DNA of 50,956 nucleotides from the NCBI GenBank assembly GCA_934511165.1, contig CAKSWA010000012.1, forward strand, positions 1-50,956. Direction: 5' to 3'. Position 1 is the first letter of the stretch. Every line of letters begins with the position of its first letter. Made by a program: the position numbers and the translations under genes. This DNA is from an uncultured Oscillospiraceae bacterium. Its GTDB lineage: Bacteria > Bacillota > Clostridia > Oscillospirales > Oscillospiraceae. Under the pieces are notes generated by a model. The model was not told the DNA's origin. It searched no databases and saw nothing but the letters and a program-made list of their open reading frames with translations. This document shows positions 17,226 to 25,089 of this stretch, one piece after another.

Positions 17226-17244
17226 GTCGGTAAGGGTATTTTGC

Positions 17245-17273
17245 TTGTCATATTCTTCCGGTTCTGGTATATT
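17245..17273 (+). promoter_or_regulatory. Promoter of the small surface-protein gene
   Basis: TTGTCA (17245-17250), 17-base spacer, TATATT (17268-17273), about 22 bp ahead of the ATG at 17295. The leader would be very short. Confidence 0.6.
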
Positions 17274-17294
17274 GGAACCGGCGGTGAAAGAGTT

Positions 17295-17768
17295 ATGAAA
17301 AAGCTTCTCGGGTTCTTTCTGGCGGTCTTCATCCTGACTTCTTCGGCGCTGGCGGCGCCGGGCTCGACGGTCGTTTACATCACCCGCACCGGCGAATGCT
17401 ACCACACCGGAGAATGCCGCTTCCTTCAAAAGAGCAAGATCGAGACGACGCTTGCCGACGCTCTTGCGCGCGGCTACCGCGCCTGCAAGGTATGCCGCCC
17501 GCCGGAACTGGACGGCGGGCTTACCGCTGCGGCGCCGGATGCTTCCGATGCCTCGCCTTCGCCCTCGCCGTCCAATACGCCGTCTCCCGCTCCCGCGGCT
17601 TCACCGTCCCCGACGGTCACGCCCGCGCCCAGCTCTGCCGGGCTCACAGGCGCAGCGGCGGCCAAAGCTGCCGGTTCGGAGAAGAGCGGCGCTTCCGGGC
17701 TCGGCGGAGCAGCCGTCCTCGCGGTCGGGGCGTATGTTCTGACCCGACGCCGCGCCAAAAAGAAATAA
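17295..17768 (+). CDS. Small membrane-anchored surface protein with Ada-like four-cysteine motif
   Basis: A 157-aa secreted protein. The start MKKLLGFFLAVFILTSSALA is a clear signal peptide with cleavage after ALA; it has a GAAAGAG site upstream, so an in-frame ATG 54 bases earlier is discarded. The mature domain of about 50 residues reads VVYITRTGECYHTGECRFL..., then GYRACKVCRPP. This resembles the small zinc-knuckle-like domain found at the ends of secreted nucleases and other exoproteins, and recalls the Ada metal-binding fold. A Ser/Pro-rich linker (repeated PSPS, PAPA) leads to a C-terminal hydrophobic helix GLGGAAVLAVGAYVL followed by RRRAKKK, a membrane anchor. Four cysteines could bind zinc. 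The function is unknown. Confidence 0.82.
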   Translation: MKKLLGFFLAVFILTSSALAAPGSTVVYITRTGECYHTGECRFLQKSKIETTLADALARGYRACKVCRPPELDGGLTAAAPDASDASPSPSPSNTPSPAPAASPSPTVTPAPSSAGLTGAAAAKAAGSEKSGASGLGGAAVLAVGAYVLTRRRAKKK

Positions 17769-17800
17769 AAACGCCTGGATGAAAAAACATCCGGGCGTTT
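17769..17800. terminator. Bidirectional terminator
   Basis: AAACGCCTGGATG (17769-17781) pairs with CATCCGGGCGTTT (17788-17800) over an A6 loop, with one G-T pair. It lies between two convergent genes, and U-runs exist in either direction. Confidence 0.8.
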
Positions 17801-17804
17801 AATG

Positions 17805-18518
17805 CTATATAACGTTTTCCTGCCGCAGGAGCTCTTCCATCCGCGCTTCCAGCGCCTCGTCGGTGCGGAAGAGGCGGACGTATGCTTCAAACTCGGCGTT
17901 CAGCTCCGCCGGGGATTTCCCGTATACCTGCTCCATGACGGCGGCGGGGTCTGGCTGGGAGTACATTTCCCTGTACCGCTCTCTGGTGTAGACCGTGAGC
18001 AGCCAGTCGGTGAACGTGCCCACAATGGGATAGGTGAAGGCACAGTCGTGCTCAAAGAAAAACTCCCGCTCCAGCAGCCTGTCCATCGGCAGATACCGTC
18101 CGGTTTTGAGATAATAGCCCGTCCAGTCCAGATTTTCGATGCCCCACCACTTGCGGTCAAAGTACATGGCCAGCCCCTCTGTCACGGCGGGACAGACCGG
18201 ACGGTTGTGGACAAAGCTGATGAGGTGCGCATCCTCGTGGAAGCCGACGCATTGGACGGTCTCGTTATACACGGCGTAGATGCGGCTCGGCAGGTCGGCA
18301 AAGCCGTTGCAGGGCTCGTCGTCGCCGCAGATGCGTCCTACCTCCTCCGGCGAATCGCAGAGGAAGTACTCGATCTTGAAGTCCGGCGTAAGACCCAGCA
18401 CGGCGCAGATGTGGGAGAAGCAGCTCTCCTGCAGCGCGGCGATCTTCTCAATATCGCGCTCCGCCGGGGTGCCTGCACCATAGTGAAGAAGGTAGTGTTC
18501 CGTTTCAAGTGTCTGCAT
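17805..18518 (-). CDS. Putative HExxH zinc metallopeptidase-like protein
   Basis: A 237-aa protein with no signal peptide. It has the gluzincin pattern: HEDAH at 94-98 within CVGFHEDAHLISF, and a downstream glutamate in AVTEGLAMYFD (E114), the expected third zinc ligand in an ExxA/GLA context. The N-terminus TEHYLLHYGAGTPAERDIEKI resembles the start of peptidase-MA-like domains, in which a strand and helix precede the zinc helix. I infer a metal-dependent peptidase or a degenerate relative; the substrate is unknown. GGAGG lies 6 bases before the ATG. It follows mscL by 30 bp and probably shares its transcript. Confidence 0.75.
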   Translation of the reverse strand: MQTLETEHYLLHYGAGTPAERDIEKIAALQESCFSHICAVLGLTPDFKIEYFLCDSPEEVGRICGDDEPCNGFADLPSRIYAVYNETVQCVGFHEDAHLISFVHNRPVCPAVTEGLAMYFDRKWWGIENLDWTGYYLKTGRYLPMDRLLEREFFFEHDCAFTYPIVGTFTDWLLTVYTRERYREMYSQPDPAAVMEQVYGKSPAELNAEFEAYVRLFRTDEALEARMEELLRQENVI

Positions 18519-18548
18519 GGCATACCTCCAGGACGTAATTTAAACGGT

Positions 18549-18998
18549 TTAAGGGAGCTCCGAGGTGCAGTGCGGGCAGCGCGTGGCGTCGATGGTGATC
18601 TCACTCTTGCAGTAGGGGCAGACCTTCGTTTTCGGCGCTTCCGGAGCGGGCGCTTCCTTTTTCCGGCCAAGCGTCATGATCTTCTTTACAAAGAGGAAGA
18701 TCACAAACGACACGATCAGAAAATCGAGCACCTGCGAGAGGAACGAGCCGTACTTGAGCACCGCCGCGCCCGCGGCCTCCGCTTCGGCGAGCGTGGCGTA
18801 GGTATTCCCGTCGAGCGGGAGAAAAAGATTGCTGAAGTCGATCCCGCCGGTCAGCACGCCGACGAGCGGCATGATGACGTCGTTGACGAGCGATGTGACG
18901 ATCTTCCCGAACGCGCCGCCGACAATGACGCCGACCGCCATATCGACCACGTTCCCCTTTACGGCAAATTCCTTGAATTCCTTGAGTAACGTTTTCAT
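18549..18998 (-). CDS. mscL: Large-conductance mechanosensitive channel MscL with zinc-ribbon tail
   Basis: A 149-aa channel that opens under membrane tension to release solutes in hypo-osmotic shock. It starts MKTLLKEFKEFAVKGNVVDMAV; TM1 (VGVIVGGAFGKIVTSLVNDVIMP) is the gate helix, and TM2 is FLIVSFVIFLFVKKI. The C-terminus ends in CPYC-x10-CPHC, a small zinc ribbon in place of the plain helical bundle end. ATG 18998 is preceded by GGAGG, and an upstream in-frame ATG is discarded. Many Clostridial MscL proteins share the ribbon tail. Confidence 0.95.
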   Translation of the reverse strand: MKTLLKEFKEFAVKGNVVDMAVGVIVGGAFGKIVTSLVNDVIMPLVGVLTGGIDFSNLFLPLDGNTYATLAEAEAAGAAVLKYGSFLSQVLDFLIVSFVIFLFVKKIMTLGRKKEAPAPEAPKTKVCPYCKSEITIDATRCPHCTSELP

Positions 18999-19017
18999 AG
19001 TATCGCCTCCGCGATGC

Positions 19018-19046
19018 ATGATAGCAGTCCGCCATTCCAAAGTCAA
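19018..19046 (-). promoter_or_regulatory. Promoter of mscL
   Basis: On the minus strand TTGACT (19046-19041), 17 bases, TATCAT (19023-19018). Confidence 0.7.
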
Positions 19047-19122
19047 TGAGTTAATTATGACTAACTCAAGGAAGCCTGCGCTAATATTTTACTGAAAAAT
19101 GCAAAATTTAACAGAAAATCTA

Positions 19123-19151
19123 TTGACAATGCCGGAACATAAAGATAAAAT
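19123..19151 (+). promoter_or_regulatory. Promoter of the DUF6110-like/metal ATPase operon
   Basis: TTGACA (19123-19128), 17-base spacer, TAAAAT (19146-19151). AAGGAGG and the ATG at 19189 follow. Confidence 0.8.
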
Positions 19152-19188
19152 GCGGGCGAAATCCCAAAAAGATAAGGAGGATATTCTC

Positions 19189-19446
19189 ATGAATTGGGGT
19201 AAAGTTGGACTTTTCGCGGGCGGTGTGCTGTTTGGCACGGCGGGCATCAAGATTCTCACCAGCCGTGATGCGAAGAAGGTCTATGCCTTCACGACCGCCG
19301 CGGCGCTGCGCGCCAAGGAAGCCGTCATGACGACCGCGACGAACATCCGCGAGGGCGCGGATGACATTCTCGCCGACGCGAAGGCGCTCAACGAGAAGTA
19401 TGCCGCGGAGGACGCGGGCGAGACCATTGAGGACGCCGCGGAGTAA
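19189..19446 (+). CDS. DUF6110-like small membrane-associated protein
   Basis: An 85-aa protein starting MNWGKVGLFAGGVLFGTAGI, one hydrophobic N-terminal helix with glycine zipper spacing, then ILTSRDAKKVYAFTTAAALR and an amphipathic, alanine-rich helix (REGADDILADAKALNEKY). I recognise this as the small family (DUF6110) that is found next to heavy-metal P-type ATPases in Clostridia. AAGGAGG 8-14 bases upstream fixes the start at 19189; a longer frame upstream runs across the promoter. It lies 6 bp before the ATPase, so an accessory role in metal export is likely but unproven. Confidence 0.82.
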   Translation: MNWGKVGLFAGGVLFGTAGIKILTSRDAKKVYAFTTAAALRAKEAVMTTATNIREGADDILADAKALNEKYAAEDAGETIEDAAE

Positions 19447-19452
19447 TTCGCC

Positions 19453-21537
19453 ATGAAATGCACGATCCTGCACGATACGGCGGGACGCATCCGTGTCCAT
19501 CTGGAGCAGCCTCGCATGTCGCTGCTCCAGGCGGACATTCTGGAGGCGTATCTGCGAAACACTTCCGGCGTTGCTGATGTAACGGTCCATGACCGCACCG
19601 GCAACGCTACGATTCTTTATACCGGCTCGCGCGCCGGTATCGTCGCGGCGCTCGCCGCGTTTTCCTACGAGAAATCCACCGCGCTCGCGCCGGAGCACAG
19701 CGTCCGCGCGCTCAACCGCGAGTATGAGGGAAAGCTCATTTTCCGCGTTGTCCGCCGGTACGCATTGAAGCTCATCCTGCCTGCGCCGCTGCGCGCGATC
19801 CGCACATTTGTCTGCTCGCTCCGCTTTCTGCGCGAGGGCATCCGCTGTCTGCTGCACGGGAAGATCGAAGTGCCGGTGCTCGACGCAACGGCCATCGCCG
19901 TATCCATCCTGCGCGGCGACTTTGAAACGGCGGGCTCGGTCATCTTCCTGCTCGGCATCGGCGAGCTGCTCGACGAATGGACGCACAAAAAGTCCGTTGC
20001 CGATCTCGCCGGGACGATGGCTTTGCAGGTGGATAAGGTCTGGCTTGAAACGACGGACGGCAGCGTGGCCGTGCCGGTCGGCGATGTGCGCCCCGGCGAC
20101 CGGATCATTGTCCGCACCGGCGGCATGATCCCGCTCGACGGCCATGTCGTCGCGGGCGAGGCGATGGTCAACCAGGCGTCCATCACCGGCGAGGGGCTGG
20201 CCGTGCGCCGCGCGGCGGGCAGCTATGTCTACGCCGGAACGGTTGTGGAAGAGGGCGAATGCACGATCCGCGTCGATAAGAGCATGGGCTCGGGACGCTA
20301 TGACCGCATCGTCCACATGATCGAGGAATCTGAAAAGCTCAAGTCCGATACCGAGGCGCAGGCCTCGCATCTGGCGGACAGGCTCGTGCCGTACAGTCTC
20401 GGCGCGACGGGGCTCATCTGGCTTCTGACGCGCAACGTCAACCGCGCGCTCGCGGTGCTCATGGTCGATTTCTCGTGCGCACTCAAGCTCTCCATGCCGA
20501 TCGCGGTGCTCTCCGGCATGAAGGAGGCCGGCATCCACCACATTTCCGTCAAGGGCGGCCGCTTCATGGAGGCGGTGGCGCAGGCGGACACCATTGTCTT
20601 TGACAAGACCGGCACGCTGACCCATGCCGCGCCGCGCGTGGCGGCTGTCGTGCCGTTCGGCGGCAAGGAAGAAAACGACATGCTCGCGCTCGCGGCCTGT
20701 CTTGAGGAGCATTACCCGCACTCGATGGCCAAGGCCGTTGTGACCGAGGCGGAAAAGCGCGGCATCACCCACGAAGAGCGCCATTCGAGCGTGAATTACA
20801 TCGTGGCGCACGGCATCGCGAGCAGCGTGGACGGCGAAAAGGTCGTCATCGGCAGTCACCACTTCGTGTTCGAGGACGAGAAGTGCGTCATTCCGGCGGG
20901 GGAGGAGGAAAAGTTCGAATCGCTCCCGGCGGAGTATTCGCACCTTTATCTCGCTGCGGGCGGCGTGCTCGCCGCGGTCATCTGCATTGAAGACCCGCTG
21001 CGCGCGGAGGCCGCCGAGGTGGTACGCGGACTGCGCTCTCTCGGCTTTACGAAGCTTGTCATGATGACCGGCGACAGCGACCGCACGGCAAAGTCCGTAG
21101 CGGCAGCCGTCGGCGTGGACGAATACTATTCCGAAGTCCTGCCCGAGGACAAGGCCAACTTCATCCGCCGCGAGCACGAGGCCGGACGGCGCGTGATTAT
21201 GCTTGGCGACGGTGTGAACGACTCCCCGGCGCTCTCCGAGGCGGACGCGGGCATCGCCATCCGCGACGGTGCGGCCATTGCCCGCGAGGTGGCGGACATC
21301 ACCATCGGCGCGAACGATCTCTACTCGCTTTTGACGCTGCGGCGGCTCAGCTGCGCGCTTATGGAGCGCATCCACACAAACTACCGGAACATCATCGGCT
21401 TCAACTTTATGCTGATCTGTCTCGGCGTGATGGGCATCCTGCCCCCGGCGACCTCGGCGCTGCTGCACAATGCGTATACGCTCACCGTGAGTCTCCAGAG
21501 CATGACGCGCCTGCTGCCCCCGGTGGAAAACGAATAA
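19453..21537 (+). CDS. P1B-type metal-transporting ATPase with atypical CAL motif
   Basis: A 694-aa P-type ATPase. The N-terminus (MKCTILHDTAGRIRVHL) is a small ferredoxin-like domain of the HMA_2 kind, without CxxC. The actuator domain is GDVRPGDRIIVRTGGMIPLDG with SITGEGL in the TGE loop position. The phosphorylation motif DKTGTLT begins at D384. The nucleotide-binding histidine region reads EEHYPHSMAKAV, and the hinge is MLGDGVNDSPALSEADAGIAI. The transmembrane metal-site motif, normally CPC, CPH or SPC, reads S-C342-A-L-K-L-S; the proline is absent. The export substrate is thus uncertain (Mn, Fe, Zn and Ni are all possible). It forms an operon with the upstream DUF6110-like gene and is closed by a terminator. 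Confidence 0.93.
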   Translation: MKCTILHDTAGRIRVHLEQPRMSLLQADILEAYLRNTSGVADVTVHDRTGNATILYTGSRAGIVAALAAFSYEKSTALAPEHSVRALNREYEGKLIFRVVRRYALKLILPAPLRAIRTFVCSLRFLREGIRCLLHGKIEVPVLDATAIAVSILRGDFETAGSVIFLLGIGELLDEWTHKKSVADLAGTMALQVDKVWLETTDGSVAVPVGDVRPGDRIIVRTGGMIPLDGHVVAGEAMVNQASITGEGLAVRRAAGSYVYAGTVVEEGECTIRVDKSMGSGRYDRIVHMIEESEKLKSDTEAQASHLADRLVPYSLGATGLIWLLTRNVNRALAVLMVDFSCALKLSMPIAVLSGMKEAGIHHISVKGGRFMEAVAQADTIVFDKTGTLTHAAPRVAAVVPFGGKEENDMLALAACLEEHYPHSMAKAVVTEAEKRGITHEERHSSVNYIVAHGIASSVDGEKVVIGSHHFVFEDEKCVIPAGEEEKFESLPAEYSHLYLAAGGVLAAVICIEDPLRAEAAEVVRGLRSLGFTKLVMMTGDSDRTAKSVAAAVGVDEYYSEVLPEDKANFIRREHEAGRRVIMLGDGVNDSPALSEADAGIAIRDGAAIAREVADITIGANDLYSLLTLRRLSCALMERIHTNYRNIIGFNFMLICLGVMGILPPATSALLHNAYTLTVSLQSMTRLLPPVENE

Positions 21538-21542
21538 GCGCG

Positions 21543-21580
21543 AAAATCGGCTGTCTCGAAAAAAAGACAGCCGATTTTTT
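21543..21580 (+). terminator. Terminator of the metal ATPase operon
   Basis: AAAATCGGCTGTCT (21543-21556) pairs with AGACAGCCGATTTT (21565-21578) and is followed by further T residues. It begins 6 bases after the stop codon. Confidence 0.92.
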
Positions 21581-21609
21581 ACCTTTTTCGGCATACAAGC
21601 CAAAATGTC

Positions 21610-21638
21610 TTGCAAAGCACCCGATGTTCCGGCATAAT
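21610..21638 (+). promoter_or_regulatory. Promoter of the collagen-like gene
   Basis: TTGCAA (21610-21615), 17 bases, CATAAT (21633-21638). The transcription start would be near 21645, giving a ~63-nt leader that begins with a tandem repeat. Confidence 0.6.
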
Positions 21639-21643
21639 ACAGA

Positions 21644-21684
21644 CAGGGAGACCTGCCCAGAAAGCTGGGAGACCCGCCCGAAAG
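21644..21684 (+). repeat. Tandem 20-21 nt imperfect repeat in the leader of the collagen-like gene
   Basis: 21644-21664 and 21665-21684 share the pattern GGGAGACC(T/C)GCCC followed by GAAAG. Each unit carries a GGGAG ribosome-site-like core, but only the later CAGGGAGG (21691-21698) is at a correct distance from the ATG at 21708. Confidence 0.5.
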
Positions 21685-21707
21685 AGAAAACAGGGAGGAA
21701 CAAAACC

Positions 21708-23462
21708 ATGAAGCACCGCATTCTTGCCGCCGTGCTCTGCGTCTGCCTTGCGCTGACGAGCCTATATATCCCGGCGCTGGCCGGCGATACGGAAAACGGA
21801 ACGCCCGCGCCTATGGAAGAGCCGGTCGAAGCAACGCCCGCGCCGGCGGAAACAACGCCCGCGCCGGTGGAAGCAACGCCTGCGCCGGTGGAAGCAACGC
21901 CTGCGCCAATCGTGGAAGAGTCGGAGGAACAGCCGCTGGAAGCGGCGGCAGTTTCCGCTGTCCAGGGAACGCAAAGCATACTTCGCATCAATGACGTGAG
22001 CATTGATGAAAACACATACTATAAAAGTGACCTCGCCGCACCTACCGGCTATTCCGAAGCCACGGAAGAGGATTACAATTTTTACTATGACGCCCGCAGC
22101 AGGACGCTGGTTCTTCGCAATGCGGTTTTGACGCGAACCAAGTCGGCATCCACCATCCTTTATGCCTATACAATGGTTGGTAAACCGATCACGATAGAGT
22201 TGATCGGCGAAAACCGGCTTACCGTACCGGACGGGAGCTCGGTGCCAATCAATATTGGGGACGTTATTATCAAAGGCAGCGGTTCGCTTACCCTGGTCGA
22301 CGGAATAACGTACATCACCAAGCTGACGATGGATAGCGGCACGTTCATCACCGACGATCTCCGGCCGGTGAGCGGTTCCGTATCGGAGAGAGGACTCTAT
22401 TTTAACGGCGGGAGCTTTACTGCCAAGCATTTTGGCGGCCAGATGGGGCTGTATATCGGCGCGGAGTTCTACCGCTGGAAAACAAATCTCAGCAGGGATT
22501 ATATGCCGTCCATTTTCGAGACGTGTCCCTATCCGGGCGGAATGCCGCTGAGTCTCGTTCAGATGGACGATCCATTCCGCTCGAAGCTGCGCGTCAATCC
22601 CGACACGAACGAATGGGAAGTATCCTACGACAGCGGGACCACCTGGAAATCTCTTGGGGTGAAAGCCACCGGAGAGGACGGAAAGGACGGGCGGGACGGC
22701 CGGACGCCTTCCGTCGGTCCGAACGGCAACTGGTGGATCGGCAGTAGGGACACCGGCGTGAAAGCCGAAGGGACGGACGGCAAGAATGGCGTCGATGGTA
22801 AGGATGGTGTGAACGGCAAGGACGGCATCGATGGGAAAGATGGTGCGGACGGAAAAGATGGAGCCGACGGCAAGGACGGCGTTGACGGCAAAGACGGCAT
22901 CGATGGTAAGGATGGCGTCGATGGGAAAGACGGGGCCAATGGAACCGATGGTGCGCCCGGCCTGACGCCCTCCATCGGCGGCAACGGCAACTGGTGGCTC
23001 GGCGGCACCGACACCGGCGTGAAGGCCGCTGGGACGACCGGAGCCACGGGCGCTACGGGTGCTACCGGAGCCACCGGCGCAACAGGCGCCGCCGGACGCA
23101 ACGGCATGGACGGCAAAGATGGGAAAGACGGCGTCGGCATCCGGGAAGTCTCTCTCAGCGATTCCGGCGAGCTGATTGTCACGCTCACGGACGGGACGGA
23201 GACAAACCTCGGCAAAATCACCGGCGAGGACGGCGCGCCCGGCGCCGGCATTTCCGCCGTGAGCGTAGATGAGAACGGCGTTCTCACTGTGACGCTCACG
23301 AATGGAGAGATCGTGGAGGCAGGCGAAATCCCCGGCGCACGAGAGAGCGGAACGGTGAAAACCGTCGCCTATATCGCCGCCGGAGCGGCGGCGCTGGCGT
23401 TTCTCTGGCTCGCAGTACTAACGGCGCTTTTCCTCAAATTGCGCCGCAGAGCATATAAATAA
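21708..23462 (+). CDS. Collagen-like, membrane-anchored surface protein
   Basis: A 584-aa exported protein. The start MKHRILAAVLCVCLALTSLY with ...PALA is a signal peptide; CAGGGAGG supports ATG 21708 over an upstream frame. Residues ~30-70 are short ATPAP/TTPAPVE repeats. Residues ~85-320 are a beta-rich non-repetitive region (DVSIDENTYYKSD, PITIELIGENRLTV, SGTFITDDLRPVSG) similar to carbohydrate-binding or adhesin-like segments. Then come collagen G-x-y triplets (GKDG/DGKDG, ~355-420; later GATGAT). These are interrupted by two copies of a TPS(V/I)G.NGNWW(I/L)G..DTGVKA module. The C-terminal helix AAGAAALAFLWLAVLTALFLK with RRRAYK is a membrane anchor. It likely forms a surface stalk. Confidence 0.88.
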   Translation: MKHRILAAVLCVCLALTSLYIPALAGDTENGTPAPMEEPVEATPAPAETTPAPVEATPAPVEATPAPIVEESEEQPLEAAAVSAVQGTQSILRINDVSIDENTYYKSDLAAPTGYSEATEEDYNFYYDARSRTLVLRNAVLTRTKSASTILYAYTMVGKPITIELIGENRLTVPDGSSVPINIGDVIIKGSGSLTLVDGITYITKLTMDSGTFITDDLRPVSGSVSERGLYFNGGSFTAKHFGGQMGLYIGAEFYRWKTNLSRDYMPSIFETCPYPGGMPLSLVQMDDPFRSKLRVNPDTNEWEVSYDSGTTWKSLGVKATGEDGKDGRDGRTPSVGPNGNWWIGSRDTGVKAEGTDGKNGVDGKDGVNGKDGIDGKDGADGKDGADGKDGVDGKDGIDGKDGVDGKDGANGTDGAPGLTPSIGGNGNWWLGGTDTGVKAAGTTGATGATGATGATGATGAAGRNGMDGKDGKDGVGIREVSLSDSGELIVTLTDGTETNLGKITGEDGAPGAGISAVSVDENGVLTVTLTNGEIVEAGEIPGARESGTVKTVAYIAAGAAALAFLWLAVLTALFLKLRRRAYK

Positions 23463-23471
23463 AAAAGACAG

Positions 23472-23504
23472 CCAGCCCCCATTTGCCAAGCAAATGGGGG
23501 CTGG
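23472..23504. terminator. Bidirectional terminator
   Basis: CCAGCCCCCATTTGC (23472-23486) pairs perfectly with 23490-23504 over a 3-base loop. On the minus strand it is followed by CTGTCTTTTTTATTT, so it clearly ends the AEC gene; it also lies just after the collagen-like gene. Confidence 0.88.
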
Positions 23505-23532
23505 TGTTCCGTTTTGCAGGGCTTCTTCTGCG

Positions 23533-24483
23533 TCAGATCAGCACGAGCACGCGCAGGACGGTGATGAAGCCCATGCTTGTAAAGACGCACAAAATGGTGG
23601 AAAGCACGATGCCGGTGGCGGCGAGGTCGCTGTCGTTGTTGGCGGCAAGCGCCATGACATAGTTCGCCGAGGGGTTCGCCGCCGTGAAGAAGATGGCGAT
23701 GACCGTCAGCTCAAAACCGCGGAAACCGCAGAGCACAGCAACCGGAACGGCGATGAGCGCCTGACCGAACGTTTTTACACAGGCCGCGATCGCGGCGTAT
23801 TTGAAGCTTCCTTTGACGCGGTCCTTTGTCAGACTGCTGCCTATGCAGAGCAGGGAGAGGGGCGCTGCCATGCCGCCGATGTCTTTGAGCGGCTTTTCAA
23901 TGATGTACGGCAGATGCAGCCGGCAGAAGCTTGCAATAAGGCCAAGCACGCTTGCAATGATGAGCGGGTTTGTAACGATGCTCTTTGCCGTCTTTTTGGC
24001 CCGCGCGGAAAACGGCACGTTCCCGCCGCGCGGCGTGAGGGCAAGGCTCGCGAGAATGTTGAACACCACTGCCGTCATCGCCAGCAGGAGAGCGCACTTT
24101 GCCACACCCTCGGACCCGGCGAACGAGTCGATCATCGACATGCCGAGCACTGTGAAGCTGCACCGGAAGCAGTTCTGCACGAACGAGCCGACCGATTCCT
24201 TTTTCTTGAGTGTGTGCGCCGCAATGAGCCAGATAAGGCAGAAGAGCACGACGATCATGACAAAGATGAAGAGCACCATTTTGTAGTTGGAAAAGGCGCT
24301 CGGATCGTTGCCCGCCACGTCCATGAAGATTTTTGTAGACAGCACATAGGTAAAGGTAAGCTTCGCAAGCTTGTCCATTTCCTTTTGCGTTGCAAGATTG
24401 AATTTTGTCACCAGCCGTCCAAGCAGTATCAGAATGAACGACGGAAGAACGATATTGGCGCTGAAGAGAAAGCTGTCCAGCAT
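23533..24483 (-). CDS. AEC-family transporter
   Basis: A 316-aa integral membrane protein with about ten hydrophobic helices in two five-helix halves, opening MLDSFLFSANIVLPSFILILLG, the usual AEC (auxin efflux carrier) start. The C-terminal half shows the family's LCIGSSLTKDRVKG and TAANPSANYVMALA. Bacterial members move malate, malonate and other small carboxylates. Its place after the dehydrogenase and DUF1185 genes, close to a TAXI/TRAP importer, suggests export or import of a related organic acid. It lies 30 bp downstream of the DUF1185 gene. Confidence 0.9.
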   Translation of the reverse strand: MLDSFLFSANIVLPSFILILLGRLVTKFNLATQKEMDKLAKLTFTYVLSTKIFMDVAGNDPSAFSNYKMVLFIFVMIVVLFCLIWLIAAHTLKKKESVGSFVQNCFRCSFTVLGMSMIDSFAGSEGVAKCALLLAMTAVVFNILASLALTPRGGNVPFSARAKKTAKSIVTNPLIIASVLGLIASFCRLHLPYIIEKPLKDIGGMAAPLSLLCIGSSLTKDRVKGSFKYAAIAACVKTFGQALIAVPVAVLCGFRGFELTVIAIFFTAANPSANYVMALAANNDSDLAATGIVLSTILCVFTSMGFITVLRVLVLI

Positions 24484-24513
24484 AGGAGCGCCTCCTTCTT
24501 TGGCTTTATCGGC

Positions 24514-25089
24514 TCAGCGCAGACCGTCGCCGATGATATTGTCTTTGGTAAGTCCGCCGAGCCGCGCCTGCGGGCGGCCGCCAGTAGCGAACACGGCGAC
24601 GATCACAAGCTCATCGCTGCGCGGTGCGTCCGAGATGCTCACCTTCATGGCGTCAAAATGACTGCGGACGAGGTTGGCCTCGCGGTGAACGAGCGGCACA
24701 TCAAGCGTTGCGCCCGCCGCGCCGCGAGTTACGGTAGACGGTACGATCGTTTTGCACGGGAAGCCGAGCGCGCGGCGCATGGCGTTGCCGAATTTGACGT
24801 GGTTCATGGCGGCGCCGTGCTCAATCTCGCCGTCCAGACCGACGATGGCTCCCTTGCCGAAGCTTTCGATATTCTCCCGGCCAAGGATCTCGCAGGCGAC
24901 GGTGGTGAGCATTTCGCCGAGCTTATCGCCCTCGTCTATGAAAGCCTGAAGATCCTCAAAATACTGATCTGCGCCGTCATTTTTGATAACGGCCATCACT
25001 GCGCATTTGTGGATGATCTCCGGGCAGGGGCGTCCGCCCTCGCGGTAGGTATTCTCGGTGATCGTGACAATTTTTCTCAGTTCAAACAT
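24514..25089 (-). CDS. DUF1185 (amino acid synthesis family) protein
   Basis: A 191-aa protein starting MFELRKIVTITENTYREGGR. It matches the Pfam family called amino acid synthesis (PF06684/DUF1185) as I recall it: GGRPCPEIIHKCAVMAVIKN, then FGKGAIVGLDGEIEHGAAM and HREANLVRSHFDAM. The biochemical role of the family is not firmly established; it is often encoded with transporters and catabolic enzymes. Its ATG shares one base with the TAA of the dehydrogenase gene (TAATG), so the two are translationally coupled and probably act on one substrate. Confidence 0.85.
   Translation of the reverse strand: MFELRKIVTITENTYREGGRPCPEIIHKCAVMAVIKNDGADQYFEDLQAFIDEGDKLGEMLTTVACEILGRENIESFGKGAIVGLDGEIEHGAAMNHVKFGNAMRRALGFPCKTIVPSTVTRGAAGATLDVPLVHREANLVRSHFDAMKVSISDAPRSDELVIVAVFATGGRPQARLGGLTKDNIIGDGLR

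Noticed and set aside
19120..21615. An 800-codon open frame antisense to the metal ATPase
   Set aside because: It mirrors the ATPase gene, contains low-complexity Arg/His/Val sequence and covers promoter and terminator sites on the other strand.
21639..21707. Leader of the collagen-like gene as a possible riboswitch
   Set aside because: Only a tandem repeat is visible; there is no terminator/antiterminator pair and I recognise no known aptamer core.
22767..22965. Short regularly spaced repeats resembling a CRISPR array
   Set aside because: They are in-frame 9/18-base repeats encoding collagen G-x-y triplets; spacers are absent and the frame is open throughout.
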